Origin: Gnetum montanum
Lineage: Eukaryota; Streptophyta; Gnetopsida; Gnetales; Gnetaceae
NCBI GenBank assembly: GCA_015680685.1
Contig: MNCI01005016.1
Span: forward strand, 1-64,000
Length of the DNA: 64,000 nt
Direction of reading: 5' to 3'
Numbering within the stretch: the stretch's first letter is position 1; each line of letters opens with the position of its first letter. The notes under the pieces are model-generated. The model did no database searches. It saw nothing but the letters and a program-made list of their open reading frames with translations, and was not told the origin of the DNA. Of the stretch, positions 11,135 to 21,586 are shown piece by piece. The position numbers and the translations under genes were made by a program.

Positions 11135-12120
11135 ATGCTTGGAGGAATCGACCCGAGAAGCATCGACAAAGAAGTGCAAAACACCACAAGCAACTTGATG
11201 AAGACACTGCCCGCTGCCACGTGACGAGACGTCATCGCACCGTGTTCAGTAGTACGTAGGGTTGGGACAGTGAACTTTATAACAGGTAGAAGGATAGAGA
11301 TTGTGAGGATTGATGACTGCCCACGGGAATTGCTGTGGACAGGGGGTGCTTGGGCATGTGGCACGTTGATCCTTGTCAATGGCTAGGATTTAGCAGACTC
11401 GAAGTGCAGACATGCGATGTGCGTTCTTTGGCGGAACAAGGCTCTTGGTTAGTTTTCAAGAGAACTTGTTGGCGAGGCCAAAGCCACGGGAGGATGTGTT
11501 ACATTCTTTGGGAGAACAGGGCCCGTGTTTAGTGTTTAGGGGGAACCTGTTGGCAGGGAGCCAAAGCCATGCAACTGGATGCTTCTTGACCGTTTTGAGC
11601 ATGAGTGCTGGGATTTGAGACAACTGCCTTCCCTCCTGGGGCTTGTATGGGAAGCGCCAGAGGTCTCGTTTTTTTTTGTTTTTGCTTTTGCCTTGATTTT
11701 ATACTCATGCTTGAGTGCGGTGCTGTGTGTTGCAAGTGTTTTAAGGTGGCACAGTGTTTTAAATGTACTGGGTGTGTTGAGGGGATGTCGGGATAAATGT
11801 GTTGGTGAATGGATAGGGAATTTTGTCGGTAAATGGGGATGTACTGGTGAATGGTTTGATTTAGTCTTGCCAGGCATGCTGTGAACGTTGTCTCATCTTG
11901 CTGCTTATGACGAAGTGCATTCTTTGTACGAAACTTCTGGGTGTCATCCTGCAAACATAATGCCAAGGAGACAAGAAAACCGTGAATGAATAGACGAGCT
12001 TAAACTTACATGGCGGTCGATGACACAGAGATGCTGAAGGATGGCTGGCCCTTTATGTAGGTGATAGCAGAACTGATAAGAGAGATTAATGGCGAGCGAT
12101 GCAGTGAAGTTGATGCATGA
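11135..12120 (-). other. 3' non-coding tail of C
   Basis: No gene supported. It contains an imperfect tandem duplication, 11424-11487 and 11504-11570 (period about 80, beginning TTCTTTGG and ending CCAAAGCCA). The overlapping open frames on both strands are frames through this repeat and a GC-rich stretch, without any family signature. Confidence 0.5.
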
Positions 12121-12500
12121 ACATGGCAGCAGATTGATGTGTCAGATGTGAACTTACTAGTTTATAGTCTTGGCAGACTATCACGGGTTAGTTTTATGTC
12201 ATAACCCGTTGGACATTGCCTGTTTAGCGTCGTGGCAAACGTTACACTGCCAGTTTTTAGTCTTAGCGGACTGTGAAAAGGCAAGCTAGTTTATGGTCTT
12301 AGTGGACCCTGACGGTTGTGACGGTGGCAGTTTACTGTCATGCCAGACGGATGCAAGTTTATCTTCATTGCAGACACTGTGTGGTATTAGTTTTACGTCA
12401 TAATCTAGGACTGTTCTATGATATCAGTTTACCGTCATAATCCAGGACGAGCTGTGGTATCAGTTTATAGTCGTAATTCCAGGACTTACACGTACTTGAG
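12121..12500 (-). repeat. Hairpin-type minisatellite downstream of C pol
   Basis: About nine units of the type TAGTTTATGGTCTTAGTGGACC, each with a TAGTTTA head and a GTC...GAC inverted pair. It ends just before the pol stop codon (12508-12510). Same family as 7731-8100, 16040-16260 and 21200-21480. Confidence 0.78.
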
Positions 12501-12507
12501 CTTGTAT

Positions 12508-13940
12508 TCAAACGTAGAACGGTCTTAGGTACAAGTGGTTGATTGGATTGGCAAGCTCGTTCCCTTCTATGTCAGCCTGCTTGAATGCACCATTATCAAA
12601 TGATTTGACGACTACGTAAGGCCCTTCCCATTTAGCTGAGAATTTGTCTGGGTGTTCTCGAATAGCCTTGAGTATGAGGTCGCCTTCTTGGATAGGGCGC
12701 TTGTTGATGTCATGCCGATGTCACTGTCGTTGTTGCTTTTGATACCATTCGATCTGGTCAAGCGCGCGTATGCATTCCTCTTCCGTCGAGTCAAGGTCAA
12801 TGATACGTAGATCATTGTTTTGCCCGTCATCGAGGAGTCCGGAGAGCATGATCCTTAAAGATGGTACCTGTAATTCTAGAGGTAAGAGAGCTTCTGAACC
12901 GTAAACGATACTGTATGGAGTTTTACCTGTTGACGTTCGGTGTGTAGTGCGGTATGCCCATAATGCGTATATTAATTGCTCGTGCCATTTCCTTTTGCTT
13001 TGGGTGAGCATTTTCTTAAGTATTGTAATAATTGTCTTGTTTGTTGCTTTTGCTTGCCCATTTCTCTGAGGATAGTAAGGGGATGAAAACGAGTGTTTGA
13101 TCCCTAGACTGTCATAAAACGTTTTTGTTTCAGCACTGCTAAACTGCGGCCCGTTATCAGTGATGATTGTCATGGGGATGCCAAAACGGGTTACTATATT
13201 TTCCAGAATGAAATTGCACATGTGTTTAGATGTAGCCTTTCGAAGGGGAATGGCTTCTACCCACTTCATGAAATATTCAGTGGCGGTTATGATGAAACTG
13301 TGCCCTGCAGAAGATGAGGGTGTTATTGGACCAATGAGGTCCAATCCCCATTTTTGGAAGGGCCACGTAATTTGCGCCGTGTGCAACTCGTTCGGTGAGA
13401 CATGGATTAGGTTACTATGTTTTTGGCAAGTGACACATGTTTTAACCTTGGAGAGACAGTCATACTCCATGTGTGGCCAATAGTAGCCTAGATTTCTAAT
13501 TTTCGTTGCCATGGCTTTTGGTGCTATGTGTCCTCTGCATAGTCCCTCATGTATTTGCTCAACAATAATTTGGGCATCGGTATTATTGACACAGGTTAGC
13601 AGTATGCCTTCGTAGGATCTACAACATAGTATGTCCCCTAACAGGGTAACTGCTTAGAACGTTTCCGCACTGCATCTTTCTGTGCATTTGTTAGATGTCG
13701 TGGTGTTTCGCCACGTAGAAGGTACTCTTTTATGTCATCATACCATTCTACTGCTTATGTTGTACTAACAGATGCAATTGGCAACATGTTGGGATTATCG
13801 ATTACTGGTTCAGTACAGTTGATGACAGAGCTTGGTAAGGCGTGGAACATGTTGGGCGATATATTTAGCGCTAATGTGGCTAAGGTGTCTGTGATGGTAT
13901 TATCGTTTCGGGAGACGTGTAGCACATCAATGTTTTCGAA
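12508..13940 (-). pseudogene. pol: Element C integrase
   Basis: Inserts element cDNA into chromosomes. Follows the second RNase H after the stop at 13941. The HHCC finger is split by small frameshifts around 13500-13680, with CVTCQ at its end. The core is well kept: WGLDLIGPITP (first Asp intact), DNGPQFSS (second Asp intact). In the third motif the expected GQxExTN reads GQAKATN: catalytic Glu replaced by Lys, codon 13048-13050, as also in D. After the core, an in-frame TGA near 12721 precedes a C-terminal module (WEGPYVVVKSFDNGAFK) ending LRPFYV and TGA 12508-12510. Because the rest of the core is intact, the Glu-to-Lys change is notable. Confidence 0.9.
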
Positions 13941-16001
13941 TCACCTTATTAGATGCTTCGCCAAGTCACAGTATGGTTGTAAGTGTTGAGCTTTACATGT
14001 GTAAACATCCGTAACTTGGTTTATGACCAATTGTGAATCCCCTCTGACTATAAGTCGTGTGATGTCTGAAGCCAGTGCTGCCGCGAGACCTCTAAGGAGA
14101 CCTTCATACTCTGCTATGTTGTTAGTACTGTGAAAGTTGAAGCAGTAGGCAAAGGGTCGGATCTCCCCGAAGGGATAGGTGATGACAGCGGTTGCACTTC
14201 CTCCTTGAGAGGTGGATGCTCCATCAAAGTTTAGAATGGTGTCATAATCTTGGGGCACTATGTCTATGGCACTTATGTTTTCATCCGGGAATTCCGACTC
14301 TATAGTCGCTTGATCACGTGTTGGTGATGTGGCCATCTGATTTGCTATGGCTTGACCTTTGACCGATGATTGCGCCATGTAGTACAGGTCAAACTCGGCT
14401 ATCATGGCTTTCCACCGGGCTATTCGACTTGTTTCGTAAATGTTTCCTATTATGGCTCTTAGTACATTGTCCTTGCAAATTATATAGACCTGATTACAGA
14501 AGAGGTAATGTCGCCATTTTCTCAGAGAAAAGACCAAAGCTAAACATGACTTCTCCACGTCGTTATACTTCTTTTCATGGGCAACTAAGGCATGTCTCAA
14601 GTAGTATACAGGAACTTCGGTTCCGTCATCTTGTTTTTGGCAAAGCATAGACGCGATTGACGATTCTGAAGTGGCAAGGTAGATGTAAAATGGTTTGTCG
14701 TTTTGGGGCGGGTAAACCGTGGGCAGTCGTGCAAGTGCTGTTTTGATGTTTTCGAAGGCTTCCTGGCACTGCGGAGTCCATTCAAAATGGACATTTTTAC
14801 GTAACAAGTGATTCATAGGTTTTAATCTATCTGCCAATTTTTCTACGAAGCGCCTGATAAACTGCAATCTACCTTGTAGACCTCGAAGTTCGGTAAGGTT
14901 GCTTGGTGGTTTCAGGTTTGTTATGGCCTTGATCTTATCGGGGTCTACTCGTATCCCTGCTTCAGAGGCTATGAATCTGAGCATCTTGCCTGTTTTGACG
15001 CCAAAGACACATTTTTTTGGGTTAAGACTTAGTTCATACTTTAAACAACGCTTTAAGACTAAGTCGAGGTCTTGTACATGTTGTTCGGTCATTTTTGACT
15101 TGACCACAATGTCATCCACATAATCATTGAGGGACCGTAACATATAATCACTAAAGATAAATGTCATGGCTCTTTGATACATGGCCCCAGCGTTCTTGAG
15201 ACCAAAGGGCATCATGCTGTAGTAAAAAGTTCCCCATGGGGTCATGAAGGTTGTCTGAAGTTGATGTTCCGGGTTGATGCGTATTTGGTTGTATCCCGAA
15301 AAACCATCCATAAAAGATAGTAAAGCATGTCCGGTAGTCGAATCAACAAGTTGATCGATGCTGGGTAGGGAAAAGTCGTCTTTTATGGTTGCTACGTTTA
15401 AGTCTCGGAACTCGATGCATAAGCGAATGCTTCCGTTTTTCTTCTGGACGATGACCATGTTTGACACTCACTCGGCGTAATCAACAGCTTGAATGAAACC
15501 AGCTTGGTAGAGCTTGGTGATCTCATTGCGAACTGCCAATGCCACCTTGGGTCTAGCTTTTTGTGCTTTCTGTTTTATCGGTCTCAGCTTCGGGTCTAGG
15601 ATAATGTTGTGTTGGATAATTCTAGGATCTAGCCCGGGCATGTCCGTATAGGACCAAGCGAACGCTTTTATGTTTTCCCTAAGCACATTCTGAATGTCTT
15701 GGGCCAAGTGCATTTGTAAGAGCGTGCTTAATTTTAATATTTTAACTTCCCCATCAGGCATGGTAATGGGTGTTTTAGCTAACGGATCTTCGGTGATGTT
15801 TTCGGCGTCTATGTCAAGAAATTTTGTCATGCCTCCGTAATCGTCTGTTGTTCGTTGTGTTGAGGCTATGACCGCATCGTCCGTCAGTGGACTTAAGTTG
15901 ATGAAGTTTATGTCAATGTCTCGTGTAATGGTGCTGTATAGTCCGTCAATGGTTAATGGCACGTTTAAATGCTGACAGTCCATTGAGCTTGCCCCTGCCA
16001 A
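13941..16001 (-). pseudogene. pol: Element C reverse transcriptase, RNase H and second RNase H
   Basis: Copies element RNA into DNA. N-terminal pol segment 16001-15470 (motifs AFAWSYTDMPGLDPRI, ITKLYQAGFI), then a single TGA at 15468-15470 where B has Trp (TGG). The RT follows without break to 13941: FRDLN, LLSFMDGFSGYNQI, MPFGLKNAG, then the YVDD catalytic box with VVKSK. Next the Ty3-type RNase H (FYIYLATSE, RWKAMIAEFD), then an archaeal-type second RNase H with FDGAS, NIAEYEGLL and RGDSQLV. Dual RNase H is the mark of the Tat/Ogre lineage. The exact pol start is unclear, because protease and RT are separated here by about 5.6 kb holding the opposite-strand gene. Confidence 0.93.
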
Positions 16002-16039
16002 TAAACGGAGAGTTGTATGAGTAAAGGGGTCGTTCCATG

Positions 16040-16260
16040 TCTTTTGATGATTTTAAACTATGTGTATGTGTATAATGGTGGATTATCGTCACACATGGAT
16101 GCATGGTAGTTTAATGCCTTACCAGGCAGTGAGTGGAAGTTTAAGGCCGTACTGGGCCATGAGTGGCAGTTTAAGGCCATACTGAGCCGTGAGTGGGTGG
16201 GAAAATGGCAGTTTAAGGTCGTACCGGGCCATGCATAAATGTGTAAAACGGGGTCCATGG
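16040..16260 (-). repeat. Hairpin-type minisatellite between antisense gene and pol of C
   Basis: Four to five units of GGCAGTTTAAGGCCRTACTGGGCC type; GGCC...GGCC arms can pair. It sits exactly between the 5' end of the opposite-strand gene and the RT module, as do 28920-29240 in D and 49860-50220 in B. Confidence 0.75.
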
Positions 16261-16424
16261 AGGAACTAGGACGTAATAATCTCTGTTTTTAATTAATTTT
16301 TAGTTAATTTTTATCATTTTTGGGTAAATTTTGGCGAAAAATAGGCAAAAAAGGCAAAAAAAGGTAAAAACGGAGCAATGGTGGCGTAAGCGGCAGCAGC
16401 GTCAACGTCAGCGTCATCGGGCGC

Positions 16425-16433
16425 TATATAAAG
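16425..16433 (+). promoter_or_regulatory. TATA box of the antisense gene in C
   Basis: TATATAAAG in GC-rich context, 252 bp upstream of the ATG at 16685 and on the strand opposite to pol. D and B have TATA boxes at equivalent places (29303, 49658). Confidence 0.6.
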
Positions 16434-16684
16434 GGAAGGGGGGTCCATTTGTTTTTTACTTTGAAAGCGACAACGTAAGCGACAGAGCGCAACCTGTACC
16501 AGCATAAGCGTAAGCGTAAACCTGCTAAGGTGTAAGCATAAACCACAATACCCTGGCGTAAACTGGAACTTGAGCATAGACGTCGAAGACTGAACCCAGC
16601 GTAGACACCGAAGCTTAAACTTCTCAATGCCAGCGTAGATAGTTGCTCAGCGTAAACGTACATCGTCAACGTAGACGCTCCGAG

Positions 16685-19600
16685 ATGGGCAAAGGGAAGG
16701 AAGTGGAGGGCCAGGGGAGGAAGGGTCCCGATCTAACCTTCGCGGAAGAGACAGATGCTATGCTGCAGGGCCTGCCCAGGACGAGGGTGCTGGCGTGGCC
16801 TGTGACGTCCCACAGGTAAGCCTTGATCCCTGCCTCTGTTGTTGTTTCTGTGCTTCCTAGCGTAGACAATCCCAGTGTATACGTCAAGCGTAGAGGGTTT
16901 ACAAGGGTTTTCGGCGTATACGCCGACGTAACTGTCCAGCGTAGACGGTGTTATCAGTTTTCCTAGCGTAAGCTGTTTTCTGTGTTTATTATGTTAGCGT
17001 ACGCCCCGACGTAACTGTGAAGCTTGTCAGCGTGTTTGTCATCAATGTAAGTTGTCTTTTGTGACGACGTAGACGCTGAGGGTTTGTTCAGCGTATATGC
17101 TGTATGCGTGCAGTTGTCCTTTTGGCGTGCTGGTTTATCTTTCTAGCATAGACTATTTATGCTGATAGCGAACTCGGGCGTATACGCTGAGGGTTTCTTC
17201 AGCGTATATGCTGCATGTGAGGGGTTCGGGCGTCAGCGTAGACGCTGAGTTTTGGTAGCGTATACGCTGAGTTTAAATTGCGTTTTTACGGTGTTGGTTG
17301 GCGCATACGCTCTGGGTACAGCGTATACGCTAAGTTTGAATCACATTTTTTATGCTAAGTGTTAACAGTTTGTCTGGCATATATGCTGGGTGTAGGTTGT
17401 TTTTTTCGCGCTAAGTGTAAAGTTTGATTAGCGTATACGCTCTGTTGTACAGCGTATACGCTGAATGTGAACAATTAGTTGATTGTTGATTTTTTGCCGA
17501 TTTATGATTCAAACTTTCGTTTTGTGGCATTGTGATTGATTGCAGGGACAGCAAACGCTTTCTTATCATGGTTGAACTTGTTGAGGTCTTAACATGGGTT
17601 GGCCCTATTGAGGAGGAGGGGCTTCCCCCAAATTTAACTGTGGATGAAAACGGGGTTTGGTTCTGGGAAGGTGCATGTAGCTTCTTGGCCTTTCTACTAG
17701 ATAATTTCGAGGTGGCGATGTGGTCAAACTTTGAGGAGGTGGTTGCACGGAGTGTGGTTGATGCAATGCTGCCCGGGGCTGTAGAGGGTGTCATGGTTTT
17801 TATCGAAGACATCGACGAGGGGCTATTTGTTGATGAGGATGGTACCACTCGTGGGCCCAATTCAACACGCCTGTTAACGTGCATGTGGGCATTATTGCCA
17901 CGAGGGTTGGACTACCTCAATAACACATTGTTTATAGCCGCTCGTGCACACACCTTATTCCAGAATCCTCCTGGCACAGTATACAGAGTAACCAGGTGGG
18001 ACCATGTAAATTTATCACTTTTGCCTATCTCTGTTTGATGTTTGTTTCTTGTTTTGACATGCGTTTGTTTGTAGGCCGAGGACCAACCCAGATGGGACCC
18101 TCACTGAGGATGAAGGGCTAGCCCTCGCCCGCACCTCTCTGGAGGCTTTCATGACTGGCCCCACGCTTCGCGGGGCCGTACTGGCTCAGATGAAGGGTTC
18201 AATGGTCCGTTTTCATAATCAGTTTTCCAGGGCGTTTGTGATGTCCAAGGCTCGTGGGTGGCTTCACGAGGACTGGATAGATCAGGGGCTAGTCTTTCCT
18301 CATAACTTTGGCAGCACTTCCAAGTCTACCACTAACAATGAGTGATAACGTTTCCTAGATGCCTTAGTGGGTTTGTTCAACTGTTTGGGGTTATGCTGAT
18401 ATGGTTATTTCAACTTGTTTTAATAGTTGATGCACCTTCTGGTGGGGATCCCGTGACGACAGGACGAACTGAGAAAACTCTGTCAATGAGGTTTGGGGAG
18501 GTGGCAAAGGCATAGAAGTGGCTGCGTAAGCAAGCCCCACCGTCCCTCACTCATTGCCTGGACGATGCCGGCCTCCTGAAGCTTTTTATGACGCCAAGCC
18601 CTGACGTCTCAATTGGGGAGATGATTGGGATCGTGGACTCTTTTAATGAGTTTGTCTCGCAGTACAGCACCCGGATTAAGGGTGTCAAGGTGGTGTTTCA
18701 TCTGTTGCATGTGTTCTTTTCTAACTTATTTGGCGTGCCGGCAGATGGCCTACTCGTAGTATTGGACAGGTCTCATAAAGAGCTTCAAACGATCCGTGAG
18801 CTGGAGTCTTGGCTTGGCGTGGCCAAAAACACCAAGGGATTCCTGATGCAGGGGAAAGCAAAGGTTGTTGAGGTGAACAAATTGTATCCCCTGTTTCGGG
18901 CATGGGTGTTTCCCAAAACCCTTTCTCAGGTGCGGAGTTTTGGGGTTGAGGCGGTATGCGTCATGCGAACTGTCTTAGAAACTGGCATGTAGTATAACTG
19001 GGCTCAATTTTTGGTGGCAGGCCTGCATAAGGAGATAGTGCAGTTGTGCTCGAATATCGAAGCACAATCACACTTCACCTTTGCCTTCTTCGCCGATTAT
19101 CTCCGCCATTTCGCCGAGTTTCTTGTGGTGTGTGCAGACAACAAGTTTTTCCTACGGGATCGGGGTCAACTATCCCGCCCATGGGTCAACCACTTGTTCG
19201 CGACAGCCAAATCACAGGATGCCCCAGAAGGTATCGATGAGTCTGTGTCTGTTACCATGGGGGGATCATCTAGCGGTTCCATCCACACACGGGATAATCT
19301 GGGATTGGAGCCAGATGATGTACCTCTAACTGCCAGGCGTGCAGAGCGGGTTATCAAAGAAACCATCGGCAAAGCCAAGTCAAAATTGAAAAGACCCGAA
19401 CGCGCAACGGAGGACGTTGCCGATATAAACCAGCCGCGCGTGAAGCGGATATGCTTCAAGATACTTGGTAAGCGAGGCTCATCTGCTTATTATTTTATCG
19501 TTTTCGTTTATTTACAACCCTTGCTTCAATTGCTTACGTGTCGTTATGATTTTTGATTTGAGGAAGTGAGGAAGCAGGCCTTGGAGATGATCATAGAGGA

Positions 19601-20643
19601 GGAGGAGACGCATACCGAGAAAAAAAATGAGGAGGAAAGCCCAAGGAAGAGCCAAGGCGGGGGAACGGAGCCATTAATGGAGAAGACTACTGAAACTGCA
19701 CCTTTAGACGATCAGGATGCTATCAACCAAGTGTTCAGTAGCTTCCTTAAGGGCGACCTGGATTTGGGCAATCCCCCAGAGAGTGATAAGGATCGTGGTA
19801 CGTTCTCCTTTTTAGCTCGTTTTGCTTTATTGAGTCAGTTGTTGCTCCTGCAGTCTTTCATTTTTGTGTTTTTATGCTTTTCAGATGAAGGTAGCAAGAC
19901 CAGGACAGTACGGTTGGACGTACCCATGAAGATGGTTCCCCCTGAGAGAACCGCTGAGGTTAGCTCTTCCCATACCCGTGGGCCACTTACTTGGTCAGAA
20001 ATGCCAAGTAAGAGGGATTTTGTGGATGGAATCACGGAGGAAGTCGTTGAACATCTCCAAGAAGTCCATCCTGATATAGGTATGAATCGCTTAAAGATTT
20101 GGAGATTCACACCTTGTTTGTATAGTTTTAACATTTGTATCTTCTGCGTGAGTAGGCGCTAAACTAAGATGGGATCCCTTTGAGAGCATCAGCATGGAAA
20201 GCCTAACCACACTCTCCCCAGAAGTGGAGCATGTGCCAAGGCCTGTTTATGAGGGAGTTGCAAAAATCCTTGCGCACAATGCGAAGTCGTTGTGGACTTG
20301 TAGGCGTTCCATCGAGCAGTTTTGGTTACAGGTGCAAGCAAAAGAGAAGGAAGTATCCGAATTGTCAGAGGAACGTGATGATCTAAAAGCTCGGTACGAA
20401 TTCGCCATTGCTAGATTAAGTGGGGATCGTTCTTGGCGAACGTCCGAGGCTACATACACCAGGTATTGGAACTTATTGAATCGTCATGCGTTGCTAACTC
20501 GGAGAATGGCGAAATGCAAAGCGCAAATCGATCTCCTGAACCTCAAGTGTCAAGATTGGAAGACCTTTGCTTCCAAGGTTTGGAACATGAATCACAATCA
20601 TTTAGCATTCATCAAGACACTCTTGCTACAATACAATAAATGA
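16685..20643 (+). pseudogene. Opposite-strand multi-exon gene of element C, unknown function
   Basis: Not a recognised family. Exons by GT-AG and by comparison with D and B: 16685-16815, 17546-17995, 18075 to about 18345 (donor unclear), 18427-19467, about 19567-19797, 19885-20079, 20156-20643. Intron phases 2,2,1,1,1,1 equal those of D and B. Product would be roughly 900 residues, lacking a signal peptide or membrane span. Exon 2 ends NTLFIAARAHTLFQNPPGTV; exon 3 has RGWLHEDW; exon 4 has VDSFNEF, FFSNLFGVPADG and ESWLGVAKNTKGF; exon 5 is acidic; exon 6 has FVDGITEEVVEHLQ; exon 7 has LRWDPFES, then a charged heptad-like coiled coil. Two in-frame TAGs (near 18513 and 18991, in AKA*KW and TGM*YNW) break exon 4; D reads ALYNW at the second. 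Lies between protease and RT, flanked on both sides by minisatellites. Intron-rich because sense-strand RNA cannot splice them. Confidence 0.8.
16900..17470. repeat. AGCGTATACGCT palindrome cluster in intron 1
   Basis: At least seven exact or near-exact copies of the 12-bp palindrome (around 16914, 17178, 17199, 17259, 17320, 17431, 17452) within the first intron, plus looser AGCGTA half-sites. The same palindrome fills the C LTRs. Confidence 0.8.
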
Positions 20644-21199
20644 ACCACAAGTCAAAGGATAACACTTCATGTTGTCATAGGACTATCTTCAAGTAATTCA
20701 AGAGAGATCCATCGTAACCACGATGAGTGTGGAAATGAACTTTGGCCTATTTATGGAATTTGTTCTTGAAGCAGTACGAATGCAACTCCAAGCATCACCA
20801 TTATGCCCTATCCTATTACAAAATGGTGAATAGTACCTTGGAGAAACATACCAGTTTTGGCATAACAAAGAAGAGGATACTATTGTTAACATTGGAGGAA
20901 TATCAGTGTCATTCTCAATTAAGGCAATTGTAGAAGCTCCAAACATACCCAACGAAGAGGCACAGGTAGCACATCTATCTACTNCGATTCAAATTGATAC
21001 AGGCATTGTAATTGAAAATGTTGAGAAAAAAAGGAACAATTGGTTCTTGGACTTGTATAACATTGCATGAATAAATATTTTTTTGTGATATTGAATTTGA
21101 TTGCACACATGACACGATATTAAAATGTTTTTTTTTTGGATTTGCTTTTCTGTTTTAAATGTAATGCACTGAAGTAATGATAAATGGTACGTAAAAGGA
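20644..21199 (+). other. 3' end region of the antisense gene in C
   Basis: In D and B the gene continues here with a last coding exon carrying an acidic tail. In C the frame has stops and I cannot place that exon. AATAAATA near 21070 could be a polyadenylation signal. One N (20984) marks an assembly join. Confidence 0.4.
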
Positions 21200-21480
21200 A
21201 AACAAGGTACATGCTAGTTTAAGGCCATTTCGGGCCCCATTGTAAATGAGTAACATTTCAGAGAAAGTGGATGAGTGTCTCGATTGACCGGTCATCTCTG
21301 AACGTGGCTAGTTTTATGTCATTGCGGACATGATAGTTTAACATCATTCCAGACTTGGAACGTAATGGTTTTAATATAGGTATATGTAGTTTAACGTCAT
21401 TTTGGACAGAGGGTAGTTTAGGGTCATTTCGTACGTAATGTAGTTTAATGTCGTTTCGGACGAGATGTAGTTTTATTTTA
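21200..21480 (-). repeat. Hairpin-type minisatellite between protease and antisense gene of C
   Basis: About seven units of TAGTTTAANGTCATTTCGGAC type. Equivalent to 34015-34330 in D and 44930-45180 in B. Confidence 0.75.
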
Positions 21481-21586
21481 ATTATTTTTTAATTTTCTTC
21501 ATTTTTATGTCAGGGGGGGGGGTATTAGTCGGTATGATTTTGTATTCAGCGTCTCCTTCGCTGATCACGTTGAATGGTAATTCAGT

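Noticed and set aside
10295-11224. Several overlapping frames in the C LTR, also present at 26.5-27.2 kb
   Set aside because: They follow LTR sequence and the palindrome array on both strands; none conserved as protein between the two LTRs better than the DNA.
11529-11966. 145-codon minus-strand frame and its plus-strand partners
   Set aside because: Low-complexity composition and tail position; no counterpart elsewhere.
17411-17884. 157-codon frame on the minus strand at the antisense gene of C
   Set aside because: Shadow of exon 2; Ser/Thr-rich complement without similarity to gag or pol.
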